Assembly (NCBI GenBank): GCA_019787685.1
Contig: JAHNUO010000017.1
Location: 682,001-746,000, forward strand
Reading direction: 5' to 3'
From: Chiua virens
Taxonomy: Eukaryota > Basidiomycota > Agaricomycetes > Boletales > Boletaceae
Length of the DNA stretch: 64,000 nt
Part shown: positions 33,504 to 44,687 of the stretch, piece after piece
Layout of the letters: each line of letters opens with the position of its first letter
How positions within the stretch are numbered: position 1 is the first letter of the stretch
The notes under the pieces: model-generated
What the model was told of the DNA's origin: nothing
The model's database searches: none
What the model saw: the letters and a program-made list of their open reading frames with translations, nothing else
Position numbers and translations under genes: made by a program

Positions 33504-35883
33504 ATGTTCGTAGGCGTCCCCTTTCGGACGGTCCTGTTCACCGTATTCCAGGTAATATTCTTATTACTCGGTCTACTTCCTTGTTCACCTTGTTCTACTA
33601 GTCCATATGCGAGGTCTTTCTCCTGTGTCTCGCCGGCTTTCTGCTCTCCTTCAAGGGCATCGTCGACAAACCCACCTCAAAGGTATTCCGATTGCTAGTC
33701 CATGTCAATATCACTCATTCTCTTCAGGTCCTCAATCACCTCAATGTCGCTCTCTTCACGCCTGCCCTCTTGTTCTCTAAAGTCGCCTTCTTCCTTTCAC
33801 CTGGCATGTCTTTACCTTTCTCTCCTGTACCGTCGCTCACAACATCCCCAGCCAAGCTGCGGCAGCTCTGGGTCATCCCTATCTTCTTCGTTGTCGTTAC
33901 GACTCTATCCGCCGTTGTTGCACACTGCCTCGCCCGCGGATTCCGTCTGAGGAGGTCTCAAGTGTACGTCAATATCTCCCATTTACACATCGGTTCTTTG
34001 TCTTATTCGCACCTAGAAACTTCGCCACTGCAGCTTCCATGTTCATGAATTCGAATTCGCTTCCTGTTGCTTTGATGCAATCCCTCGCGACCACTGTCCC
34101 ACTTCTCAAACGAAGTCCAGATGACACCCTCGACGCCATGTTTGGCCGCTCGCTTACCTATCTCGTCGTCTTCAGTACCCTTGGCATGATGGTGAGTCCC
34201 CCCTCTTCACTTCCGTTATCCCCATCCACTTGGCGTGACGTACCATCAAGCACGTCATCCTCTTCCCAGATAGCATCTAATTACTATGTCCTTCAGCTAC
34301 GTTGGTCTTACGGCATTCATCTCCTCGCAAGCGCAGACGAGCCAGAACCAGTCTGTCCCACCGCCATCGATATACCGTGACTATGCGGACAGCCAACACA
34401 CACCACTCATCCCTGTCGATTCATCTACAACGTCGCGACTCCTTGACTACGATACCGAACCCGAGGTTCGAAAAGTATGGCGCACACGGCCCCTCCGCTC
34501 TCGCCTTCCACATCCACGCCTCGCTCATCGCCGCCACACTCATCCACATCTGCACTCGCACCTCCCCGCAGTACCCACATCTCTCGGTGACCAGTCCGAG
34601 AGCGAGGATACTGACGATTTCGACACCACTGGTAATGATTCAGAAGACACGCTTGCTTTGCAAGCTGACACCGGATTCTCCACGGAAGCCGAGGACACGA
34701 CACCTGTGCCCCCACTGACATCGCTTCCACCCTCGGGTGCTCAACCCACAGCGTGCCGGTATTGGTCCGTTCTCCCCTTCTTCAAGCGTCTCTTCAAGAC
34801 ATTTACGTCACTCTCCCCACCTCTCATTGCATCGCTTCTCGCCCTCGTCGTCGTACTGGTTCCGCCGCTCCAGCGGTGGCTCCAATCAGACGAGATGATC
34901 CCGTCAGAGGCGCATTGACTAACGCAGGAGAGTGTAGTATCCCACTCACCCTGATCGTCCTCGGAGGATGGTTCTGGGAGGGAGAGTCGAAGGGAAAGGG
35001 TAAAAACGGACATGCTGCGCAAGACAGTCAAGGCAATGCCAAGGGCAAGGGCAAGGGCATCGAAAAAGGCCGCGATTACGGTTCTACCCTCGTTTGCGAG
35101 CGTCCCAGTCTGTCGCATACATCTACGATCGATGAGCATCATGACACCCGCGACGCATCAACGACCTCCGCTTCGTCCGTGATCGGCGTTCTCGGCGGTA
35201 TACTGATGGCACCCATACGCACGTGCGCCATCTCGGGACATCGTGGGGAAGCAGACGTAGAATCGGGCGAGTTAGCGACGCATACCGAGAACCAATCTGT
35301 CCAGAACAGTAGCGGACGCTCGCACGCAAGTGCTTCTCGATCGCGATCACGATCACACGCGCAGGCCGACCCAACCCACATGCGCCTCCCCGTCTCCGCG
35401 TCCCCCGCACCACCGACGAATCCTCCCGGTGAGACGCTCACGATCGTCGTCACCCTCCTGGCGCGCATGGTCATCGTCCCGATGGTGTTCACCCCGTTCA
35501 TGGTACTCATCAGCCGGCTCGGCTGGGGCGGCGAGGTATTTGAAGAGTACGTCACTCGTGCCGTTCTTCCGATCGGCTCACTGATCTGTTCCCGCACGAA
35601 CGTGATATAGCCCCGTATTCATCGTCTCAAGCATGCTCCTGATCTCGAGCCCGCCTGCGCTCACGCTCGCTCAGGTACGTCCGCTGCCCGCCGCTTTGTC
35701 GCTCGTGCTCGGCTCACCCCGCACCGCCAGATCTCTCAAAAGGCGACGGCCGCCACCGCGGCAGACACGAAATCACCGTTTGAACGGCTGCTGTCGAGGA
35801 CCGTGTTTTGGGCGTATCTCGTCCTTACCCCACCGGTCACGATCGTGAGCGTCATGGTGGGACTGTTGTTGGTCGAGGCATGA
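33504..35883 (+). CDS. Auxin efflux carrier-like membrane transporter (PIN/PILS-like)
   Basis: Joined exons give SICEVFLLCLAGFLLSFKG, then VLNHLNVALFTPALLFSKVA, then KLRQLWVIPIFFVVVTTLSA, RNFATAASMFMNSNSLPVAL, LTYLVVFSTLGMM and LRWSYGIHLLASADEP. A long hydrophilic loop follows, then LSPPLIASLLALVVVLVPPL, GALTNAGECSIPLTLIVLGG, ETLTIVVTLLARMVIVPMVF, and final exons PVFIVSSMLLISSPPALTLA and TVFWAYLVLTPPVTIVSVMV, stop at 35881-35883. This is the membrane-transport (auxin efflux carrier) fold with the typical N-terminal and C-terminal helix bundles around a loop; the substrate in fungi is not known. The intron 33804-33851 appears to be GC-AG. Frame changes in the loop (near 34350-34465 and 34876-34907) need atypical introns or indicate indels. 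Confidence 0.8.
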
Positions 35884-36481
35884 TCTGTTTGTATTTCCAT
35901 GGGATAGACGGCTAGACTAGTGCATATCTCAACGTATGTACGACACATGCGCACGATAGGATCGGCAGGATGGACCGGGAGTGGGAGCGGGGAGAGTAGG
36001 ATGGCCATGCGACACCTCGGAACACGATCCGATCATTTGGGATGGGAACGGAAGTACGGTTCATAGACGAATGAGATTCATGATCATGGTGATGATGTCG
36101 GGTTCACCAGACGGAACGAAGACAGTTGATAAGGCAAAAATAAGAGATATGACTGACGTCTTGACGTTTGTCTTATTCTTATCATAACGGAACCGATGTG
36201 GGGCACGTTACCGATCATGCCAGGGAACCGACTTGAAGGAACCGAACTTGAGCTTGAGCTTGGACAAGGATAGCATGAACGAATACAGATTACAAACACC
36301 GAAACAAAACTTGGTATCGATCCGACGCCACTTGCGCCTTGGATCCAGCCCAAGTACAGAAGACCCAAATCCATACATACCAATCGTACAACTGCTCACG
36401 AAACCCACCCGAGTCGATTCGACCCAGCGATAGGCTCATTCGAATTCATGACCGTCTCGCACGTCAAACAAGTGCCCAAGG
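35884..36481. other. Convergent 3' flanks
   Basis: No coding signal is seen between the carrier stop and the BTB 1 stop. Confidence 0.4.
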
Positions 36482-38319
36482 TTACATCTTTTTTGGCCTC
36501 CCTTTGACCCCTCCTGCTGCTTTCCCCTTTGACTTCATTTTTGCGGCGAAGGGATCGTCCATATCGGCTTCAGCTGGTGGCTCCTTTTTGGCAGCAGCGG
36601 GGAAATTAAAGATTGCCTTGGGCACAGGCTGTGCCTCACAGTAAGCTGGTTCGGGTGCAGCAGGTTCAGGCGAAGGGATCGCCACATCAAACCCCTGGCC
36701 CGCCGGAGCACCCCAAGATGAGAATGGACTGTTACTATGACCAAACCCGAGGCTGAGCGCGTTTCCCTGTGGTTGCGCAGGTGAGTCGGGTGGGCCGCCA
36801 AACGGCGTCGGAGGGAAATTTGCCGGAATACCAACCCCCGGGGAAGAAGGACAGCACGGCGAGACCGGGAAGGACTTGGATTCGGAGGTGCCAGCAGACT
36901 CGGAGCTGGGTTGGGGAGGGGGCACGCCAGGTTCCTTGACCCATGAAAGAGGTCCTCTCAGCAACCTGGTATGAATGCCGATGATGACATCGGCACCATG
37001 GGCAAGTTCCTTGTTTGCGATGCGCTGAGCGAGCACAGGGAAGCCTGTGACGACGAGAGGGGAAGCAAGAAGAGAGTAAAGCACGTCGAGTTCCATCTCG
37101 AGGAGTTTCGGATATCTAGACGTAAATATAGCACGCGGCGTTCAGCAAAACGATAGAGTCGTGTCGTTGGAGACGTACCTCGACACAAGGCTGCATGATA
37201 ATTCTTTGAGGATGTTGTTTTCAGAAAGATTGCTCTTGATGTGAGCAAATGCTTCGTCGCGGAGACGGTCTAGCCCAACCTGACGCGGGTCATTAGAGCA
37301 TTCTACGAATTTGCTCGTAAGTCAAATGTAATTCACCTTGTAGGCAAGGCGATACATAGATTTGGAAGAACACCTCGGCTCCTCCAGAGAACTCGTTGAC
37401 GATTCGCGAGGCTGCCCTCCAGCTGCCACTGCTGAAGTGAGCGGCAAGAAGCCGACCTCGCCAGTATAAAGATAATTCAAGAGGGTGTAGTATCTACGCA
37501 ATCCGATGTCATACATGCACACGAATCGAAAATCATCGAGGCAAACTTACGTTTGAAAGGCGGTATCTTTGACAAGGATGTGGCGATTGCCCAAAAAGCG
37601 TAGACGCGCAGCAGTTCCATGGTTCTTAATTTCGCCGTCGAGCATCTCCTGGACCACGGTCTCACTGCTCATCATTGAAGCCAGTGATCCCGCTCCATCG
37701 GGGAATGGCTCGTCCAATCTCGGATGTTCTGGGCTCATCACAAAAATGTCCGAGCTATCCGATTCAGAGCCATCTTGGGACAACCTAGGGAGAAAATTCA
37801 GATATCAGACCAATTGGATGAAGGGATAATCAACTAACTCGTCGTCATCCTTGGGTTGCCGCGTAACACTGATACGAGAAGTTTTTTTGGCCACGGACCG
37901 ATCTTTTGGCTTCTTGATATCCGCAACTGGGATTGCCAGCGCCTCATCATCGCCCTCGAGATCACTGTCGCTTGCATAATCATAATCGTCAATACTGACG
38001 TTGTTCGGAACGTCGTGGTTGTCCGTAAGGTCGCTCAGCGAGGGATCGGTAGGGCTGACGTCTGAACTCAACACTGGATGCCATTGAGTACGACGACCGT
38101 ATCCTCATGAAAGAACCACTTACAACCCAAAAAGTATTTCGAGTTCTTCGCTAGGAGAACGTTGTTTGCACAAAGGACGCGTGGCTTGGTGAGTCGACGC
38201 GAGGTAGCGGACCTCGCCGAGAACAGATGGAACTGAGTGTTGATGAGTTCTTGGCCGAGGAGAGACTTTCTGAGAAACTCGTGTATGCGCTCTAGCTTGC
38301 TTGGATCTGCCAGAGACAT
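36482..38319 (-). CDS. BTB/POZ-like protein, paralogue 1 (basic tail)
   Basis: Start at 38319: LERIHEFLRKSLLGQELINT, then VLCANNVLLAKNSKYFLG. An acidic insert (SIDDYDYASDSDLEGDDEAL) follows, then FLGNRHILVKDTAFQT joined to YYTLLNYLYTGEVGFLP (the BTB core strand and helix), CSSKSMYRLAYKV, a segment with LRDEAF, LLEMELDVLYSLLASPLVVT and ANKELAHGADVIIGIHTRLL. The tail is Pro/Gly/Phe-rich and ends in a basic segment KSKGKAAGGVKGRPKKM, with an AT-hook-like GRP. The BTB-like fold mediates dimerisation and Cul3-type or transcriptional complexes; the specific role is unknown. Two paralogues follow at 41808-43942 and 52154-53814, all on the minus strand. Confidence 0.75.
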
Positions 38320-39472
38320 GGTAGGTCGTTCAAGTTGGTGAAGGGTACAGGGATGCGCTGACGGACAAGGTTTTCAATTTGGACACCTCATTGCCAGCCT
38401 CATGTTGACGTTGAGGACCCACAGGGACGATCGTCGGTGTCCAAACAAGACAGAGTGGGCGTTGTAGACTGTATGTAACATCTGGAAATCAAATTTGTCA
38501 GCTCAACTAGAACGTCGCCCCTCTGAAAGCGACAGAATTGCAATTTACGACACAAGGTCTACTTTGGCTGCTCTGGTTGGGATGGATAAAGCTACCGCGC
38601 AATATAATCTCATATGTAGATCGTCGTCGTCGACTCGTCATAAACTCATGTCACCGCCAAGTTCAAGTTTCGAGCTTCAAACTACAGCTTTAGGCCCTGA
38701 ATCCGCATGCGCATTCGACCGAATCGACGGACGTCACGGCACTGAAGCCGTCGCCCCATTATTTTCAACTTCGCTCTGCGGCTAGAGGTCTGGAGAGTGC
38801 GTCAAAGGACGATGACGGTCCTGCTTGTTCGACCTGGTTCGTCTCGCGAGATCACTTGGCCGACTCCAAAAAATTATGACATTGTCCCCACAGAAGGGAC
38901 ATTGAAGTATATGAGCCAAGGCAAGTGTGAGAAGCGTGTAGCGCTGAACAGAGATAATCCAGTATGGGTCGTTGTGAACGGGATGGGAAGAGCACGAGTG
39001 CACTGTTGCATGTTATTGAACGTTAGTCAATCGTCGCCGCGCATGACATGTTGAGTTATGTAATCTGATGGTTCTAGCTGACCGCAGTCCAATTGATTTT
39101 GGTCATTGCAATATTGGTTGTCTCAACATAGCTACGCTGATGCATATCTAGGGCTCTGGTCAGAGCCCCCTCCTTGCGCTTTCCCTTTAACAAACGGATC
39201 TTACGTCCCCTCGGGAGGTGATGCGATGATTGTGGTTCGAAAAGCGGCGGTCGGGCCTTTGTCCACGTCAAAATCGATGACTTTGTCCGTTACGTTATTG
39301 GCGAGAATGTTCACGTCACAAACCGGCCATTTTAATTTAAAGTACATCGCATCGACGAGCACCGGCAATGATTACGAGTGTTGCATCATACATTTAATTG
39401 TTTCCCAATAGGTCTCCCTTCTCACTCTTTAAATGACCAGGTTATTGGCACTGTGGGCCCCTTGCGCCCATC
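38320..39472. other. Divergent intergenic region with unassigned ORFs
   Basis: The plus frame 38797-39054 (TVLLVRPGSSREITWPTPKN, later LNRDNPVWVVVNG) and an out-of-frame segment near 39250-39340 could be exons of a small gene starting near 38809. I do not recognise a family with confidence. The rest is probably promoter of BTB 1 and of the DUF6533 gene. Confidence 0.3.
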
Positions 39473-41378
39473 ATGTCCTCCGACTCCGAGTCCCTGGCTG
39501 CTTTGGAGTATCTTCAGATAAACAACTATTTATCCCGTACGTGATGGTTACCTTTGACCCTCAATGATCAGTTATTCTGACGGACCGATACTAGTCACTG
39601 CGGTCACTGCCGTTGTATATGATTATCGTGAGTGATATTCTGCGTGCTATTTTGTCTGGATTCGAGCCCTACGCCCCCACCACTACAGTCCTTACCTTGC
39701 CGAGCGAAGTGAGTTAGTTACATTACACGTCTCACTTTTTGGCTGACTATATGAAGATAGACTTCATTTGGGTATGAAATCGACATCACTAACAATGAGA
39801 AATGAGATCTTAACACCAGTTCTCCAGTCTAAACCGTGGACCCGAGTTTCTACCGTCTTTGTTTTGGTATGTTTCAGATGATTCCGTCACAAGTATCCCA
39901 AGTTAACGGTCTTAGGTTCGCTATGTCGGGCTTAGTTGGGCCATGTAGGTTACGATTACTATGGTGCATATATGATACAGCTAACAGTGAATCTATGGTT
40001 AAGTCTGGGTAGTCTCAGTATGTTCGAAGATACATTTAAAGACTCATCAATCTGATCAGAAATGTTTGCAGATGGCACTTCATTCATTCCTGGGCCATTG
40101 AAAGTTTGTTTTTTTCATCTTGATCCTTTTATAATTTTGACTGTTTTCTACTAGATGTATGTATGTGTCGGGTTTTCACCAGCTGATTGATAATCATTCC
40201 CCTGTGTAGTTGTAAGCATATTAATCCCTTCGTCGGCTTTGTGATCCTAAGGGATGGTTTTCCAAGGTACTCTGATTGTTCTGATAAAAGCATGGGGGTA
40301 CCCAATATTTCTTGCTGCTGGTGATTGTAAGTAGAATGGTCTGTCTTCCAATTTCACCTCTCCTTACGTGGTTTCAATTTTAGTCGTGATGATCCTAAGG
40401 GTATATGCACTGTGGAGTCGATCCAGAAAAATCATTTCTGTTCTGCTGTTCCTTTGGGTGTTAGAGATCCTTGTTTCCTTGATTTTTCTGGGTATCTATT
40501 CTAATCCGAGCACACATCTCACAGGTATGTTCATTGACCTTGCTAGTGATCCATGACTTCAATTTCGCACTGATGGTCCCTCATTTTTCGTAGTCACAAT
40601 CACTCAAGTCCCCAACTTCTCATATTGCTATGATTATTGGCATGGTACACCATCCCACTTGATATTCTATGTTGATATTCCCAGATTTACTCTTGGTGCC
40701 GCACTTTTGATTCTCGCCATCGTCCAATGCCTAACGCAATCAGTGAGGATGTACAAAGCAACCAAGCTGTGGCAGCCGAATAGGTACATTCGACAATTCA
40801 CGAAAGATGGCATTCTCTATTTTCTCGCGTATGTCCTTTCTCACTCTCCCCGCTTTCCCTGCTGGCATCCCGTCCCGCTATTCAAATACGTCTTGTACTC
40901 GCAAAAACTAATTGTGTTGATATTTTTTTCCTCTAGGATTGAACTTTACAACGTCTGTGCCACTGTATTCCAAAGCTACTCTGTCACGAGCGGCGCATGG
41001 ATGCTCTTCCTGAACATGGTTATCTACGTCACTATCTGCCCTATGATGCCTCGGTTCATCCTCGACGTGCGAGAGTTGTATGACCGTGACCTCCGAGGAG
41101 TCTATGGTAACGGGCGGCGCAAGCATGTTACTGTGGGTCGCAACGCACAGCCCGAGGGCATCGATACTGGATTCGGGATGCTGTTACGACCTATTGCTAC
41201 CAGCGAGGATGTCGTCTTGTCTTCGATTTCGTTTGCGGACGTCGCTACGATTGATGCGGACTGGGAGCCTGGAGGAGATTCAGAAGCACTGGACTCACTG
41301 GCGGAGAGCGAGGGCGTGACGGAGATGATAACGATGCAGGTGCTAGGAGATGATAACGATAACACGCGTCGGGTTTGA
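39473..41378 (+). CDS. DUF6533 seven-helix membrane protein
   Basis: Start at 39473: MSSDSESLAALEYLQINNYL, then short exons VTAVTAVVYDY and LTLPSEIDFIW, then SKPWTRVSTVFVLVRYVGLS. These are the opening motifs of DUF6533 (conserved YDY/LTL..E..FIW and the helix after it). Later exons give VVMILRVYALWSRSRKIISV, FTLGAALLILAIVQCLTQSV, FTKDGILYFLA, RIELYNVCATVFQS, and a last helix before PMMPRFILDVRELYDRDLRG. A soluble acidic tail ends at 41378. The family is abundant in Agaricomycetes and thought to be integral membrane; function unknown. At least eight short introns, some exons under 50 nt. No break seen. Confidence 0.85.
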
Positions 41379-41807
41379 ATGGAGGGAGTGGTGGTGTCGG
41401 ACAGAGATCTGGACGGACTCTTCGGATGCTTGTGGACTTGAATATAGCGTACATATGTATAATGCACGACAGTTTTGGTTATTGACGACGTAGTATCCCC
41501 ACCGATTCATACGAATGTTTCTGAGTCAACCTACCTTTTCCATGTACACGTCAAGGAAGTAGGGCCCCCAAAGAAAGAAGAAAGAAGTTCGCGATATGAT
41601 ATTGGTATAATTGGTCAGCCTCAATATTCAAGTTTTTCATTTATTGGTTACTAGTGCTCGGTTACAATGTTTCTTGTAACTTGGGGAAACTCGGCTCGAA
41701 TTTACCTAGTACACAGTTTGAAATTAATGAGCAAACTTGAGAAACGAAAGGAAGGAACTTGCGCGCGTAACGTAAAGCTCACATTGTCCTCTCGATTACG
41801 ATTACGA
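41379..41807. other. Convergent 3' flanks
   Basis: No coding signal. A short (CGATTA)n run lies near 41793-41812, overlapping the BTB 2 stop codon. Confidence 0.4.
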
Positions 41808-43942
41808 TTACGAAGGCGGAGGCGGAGGCCCAAACGTGAAAGGGTTCACGGCTGGTTTCTTTTGACTTTCTGTTGTATCATCCCGTTGTGCGAATGAAAA
41901 AGTCGGCAAGCGTCGTGACTCCGCGTCTCCCGTCGCCTGACCCGACCCAAAAAATGTAGTGCCCGATGTGGGAGCCCGTAGTGAACTCGACTCAGCCAAG
42001 GCCGCTGCAAACCTCGCTACAAAGGCCTCCGTAGATTCCGGAGAAAACGCTGATCTTGTGGAGCTTGATGTGGCAGTCGGCGTTGAACTGGAACCAAAGG
42101 CTGGCGCCGTAGCTCCACCAAGACCAAAAAGTGGTGGTGCCGCAGCGTTTGGAGCATGACTTGGTGCTACATTTGAACTGAGAAACGATGACGTACTCGA
42201 AGATGTGGGCGCTGAAGCTGGCTTCCCGAAGGACTGCGCCGACCTCGAACCAAGAAGCGGTGGTGTGGCGCTCGATACTGAAGCTGGCGCAGGCGGTGGT
42301 TTCGACGTCACTGTGCTCGAAATGGGAGCAGGCGCCGACGGGGAAGCCGCAGTTGAGGCCGACGCAAAATTGGTGGTTGGCAATGACACACGAGGAGCCT
42401 TGGCCTTGAGCTTCGTCGAGGTAGCGGTTGGCACTGGAGTAGTACTCGATGGGGTAATATCTGGTGTACTCGCAGGCGCCGAGGATGGCGCACTGGTAGG
42501 GCCGTTACTCTCTGTGGGTTGAGACGCAGTGGTCGCAGTGGCAACACCTTGTTTATCCGCATAATATGCATTGGCTCCGTCTTCAGCCATTTTAGCTGAT
42601 TCTGCCGAATTTGATGGAACCTGAACAGTAAGTGAGGGTATCGGCGCAAGCTTCAACGGCACAGAATGAGGTTCCTTCAAAACCCTTGTATGAATACCAA
42701 CGATAATCTCGGCGCCATGAGGAAGCTCCCCGTTAGCAATGCGCCGCGCGAAAGCAGGGAAGCCCGCAACAACGGCGGGGGATGCAATGTGGGAGTATAA
42801 TATGTCCAATTCCATCTCCAAAAGTTCTGGGTGTCTATAACAACTCGGTAAGAAAGCGACGTCGCCAATCAAAAATAGTCAATCAACGCACTTAGAACCA
42901 AGCCTACTGCTGAGTTCTTTCAAAATATTTTGCTCCGTAAGGTGGCTGCGAATGAAGGAGAAGGTCTTATTGCGGAGATCGTCCAGTCCGGTCTGAAGTA
43001 TGTTTTAGACTATAAAATCCAAATTCACGAGGTGTAGAGGGTGACGGACCTTACAGGCTAGACGGTACATCGACTTTGCGGAACACCTTGGCTTGTCCAA
43101 AGAGCTCGTCGAGCATTCATGGGATTTCCTGCCACCCGTTGACGAACTGAGAGGCAAGACAGTAATCTTGCCGGTGTAGAGATAGTTCAAGAGAGTATAC
43201 CATCTAAACATTGAACGTCAATCATGGAATTCAGAAGAATGATCTTATGTTTACGTTTGGAATGCGGTGTCCTTGATAAGGATGTGACGACTGCTCAAGG
43301 ACCGCAGACGCACAGCGGCGTCTTTCCCTAGCCTCTTGCTACCGGGAGTTTCCTGAACTGCAGTCTCATCACTTTCAACGGATTCAGCACCATCTTTGGT
43401 CACAGAAAGTAGTTCGTCCATCCCTGTCTGTGGCGAACTCGTGACGAACCCGTCAACCGATCCAATACCACCCTCAAACAATCTACGCACTGGGATAAGT
43501 GGGATACCAGACGGGTAACGGTAACACTCACTCAGTGTCACCCTTGGAATGGCTTTCGGTGTTCACTTTGGAAGAAGTGGGGTACTCGTCGAGGTCACTG
43601 TCGCTGCCGTAGCCGTAATCATCAATCCGAAGGTCGTTCGGAACCTCATTCTCATCGAAAAGGTCGAACATCGAAGTGTCCGAAGGGTCGACATCTGAAC
43701 TCAACACTACACAAGTAATTAATACGATCTCTTTGTTGAACGAATCACTCACAATCCAAAAAGTATTTCGAGCTCTTGGCCAGAAGATCATTGTTAGCGC
43801 ACAGGACGCGAGGTTCGACCACCCGACCAGAGACTGAAGATCTTGCAGAGAACAGGTGGAACTGGGTGTTGATAACTTCCTCTCCGAGAAGAGACTTTCT
43901 CATGAATTCTTCTATACGTTCTTGCTTGGTAGTATCTGACAT
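41808..43942 (-). CDS. BTB/POZ-like protein, paralogue 2 (long FG-containing tail)
   Basis: The start at 43942 (MSDTTKQERIEEFMRKSLLG) was chosen because it aligns with the starts of paralogues 1 and 3; the longer frame upstream is not conserved. The BTB parts match: VLCANNDLLAKSSKYFLD, IDDYGYGSDSDLDEYP, LSSRHILIKDTAFQT joined to WYTLLNYLYTGKITVLP, CSAKSMYRLACKV, LLEMELDILYSHIASPAVVA and ANGELPHGAEIIVGIHTRVL. The C-terminal tail is over 200 residues of Ala/Pro/Ser/Thr with scattered FG dipeptides (PPLFGLGG, APAFGSSS, TTFFGSG) and ends NPFTFGPPPPPS, resembling nucleoporin FG sequence. The other two paralogues lack this tail. Confidence 0.75.
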
Positions 43943-44687
43943 GGGAATATGGGCGGCCTGGCGGAAAACCACAACTCTCTTTCTCGTACGGAGGGTCTGC
44001 CGTGGGGATGGTAAAGAGATGATAGAGGGCAAAGGAGACGTGAACTCCAAGAAATTGTTGATTATTCTGGTGTAGCTCGGATGTTGACTGAGAGAAAAGT
44101 GAATGGGGGCTTAATGATTCCAGAACCCATTTTATACGACCAAGGAAAGGGGAACAAGCAATCGAGCAATAAGGTTGAAAGGAGAAAGGCGTGATGCTGG
44201 CAGGGGTGATTAATTGGCATGGCTACCACACGCTGGGCAGGGACAGAGGCGGGTGTTGTGCGCTCTTGGCAACGACAATTTGCGACAGTGATACTGGCAG
44301 ACCATTTTACCCTCAGCTTTTTGTTCTGTTGTACATTGGCAGAGAAGGAACTTCACTTACTTTTGGATCAGTTAGCATATATACAGGTATACCGTATCAC
44401 GACTCACGAGAGCCATCACTGTTGCTGTTTGACAAAACGTCAGAAATATTCGAGCCGCTGCATGATAGTTGAATACGGCGCGAAACACACTCGAAGTTAC
44501 CGCTTTAAATTCAACAAGATTGGCTAGCTACGCATCTCAGGATTCCAGGGGTGCCGGTGAGTCATTGCTGAGAATGATGAGATGCTGCACGTCTTCAAAT
44601 CGCTTAGATAATCAAGGTCTCTCCTCCATAAGTCACTCGGAGCGAGGCACCTGAACGAATACACCACGCACATCCAGCACCAGCACC
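43943..44687. promoter_or_regulatory. Shared divergent promoter region, BTB 2 / Hel2
   Basis: The 745 bp between two start codons facing away from each other must hold both promoters. No clear motif was identified. Confidence 0.4.

Noticed and set aside
43745..44050. Longer N-terminus for BTB 2 starting at 44050
   Set aside because: The extra 36 residues are not shared with paralogues 1 and 3, whose starts align with the internal Met at 43942.
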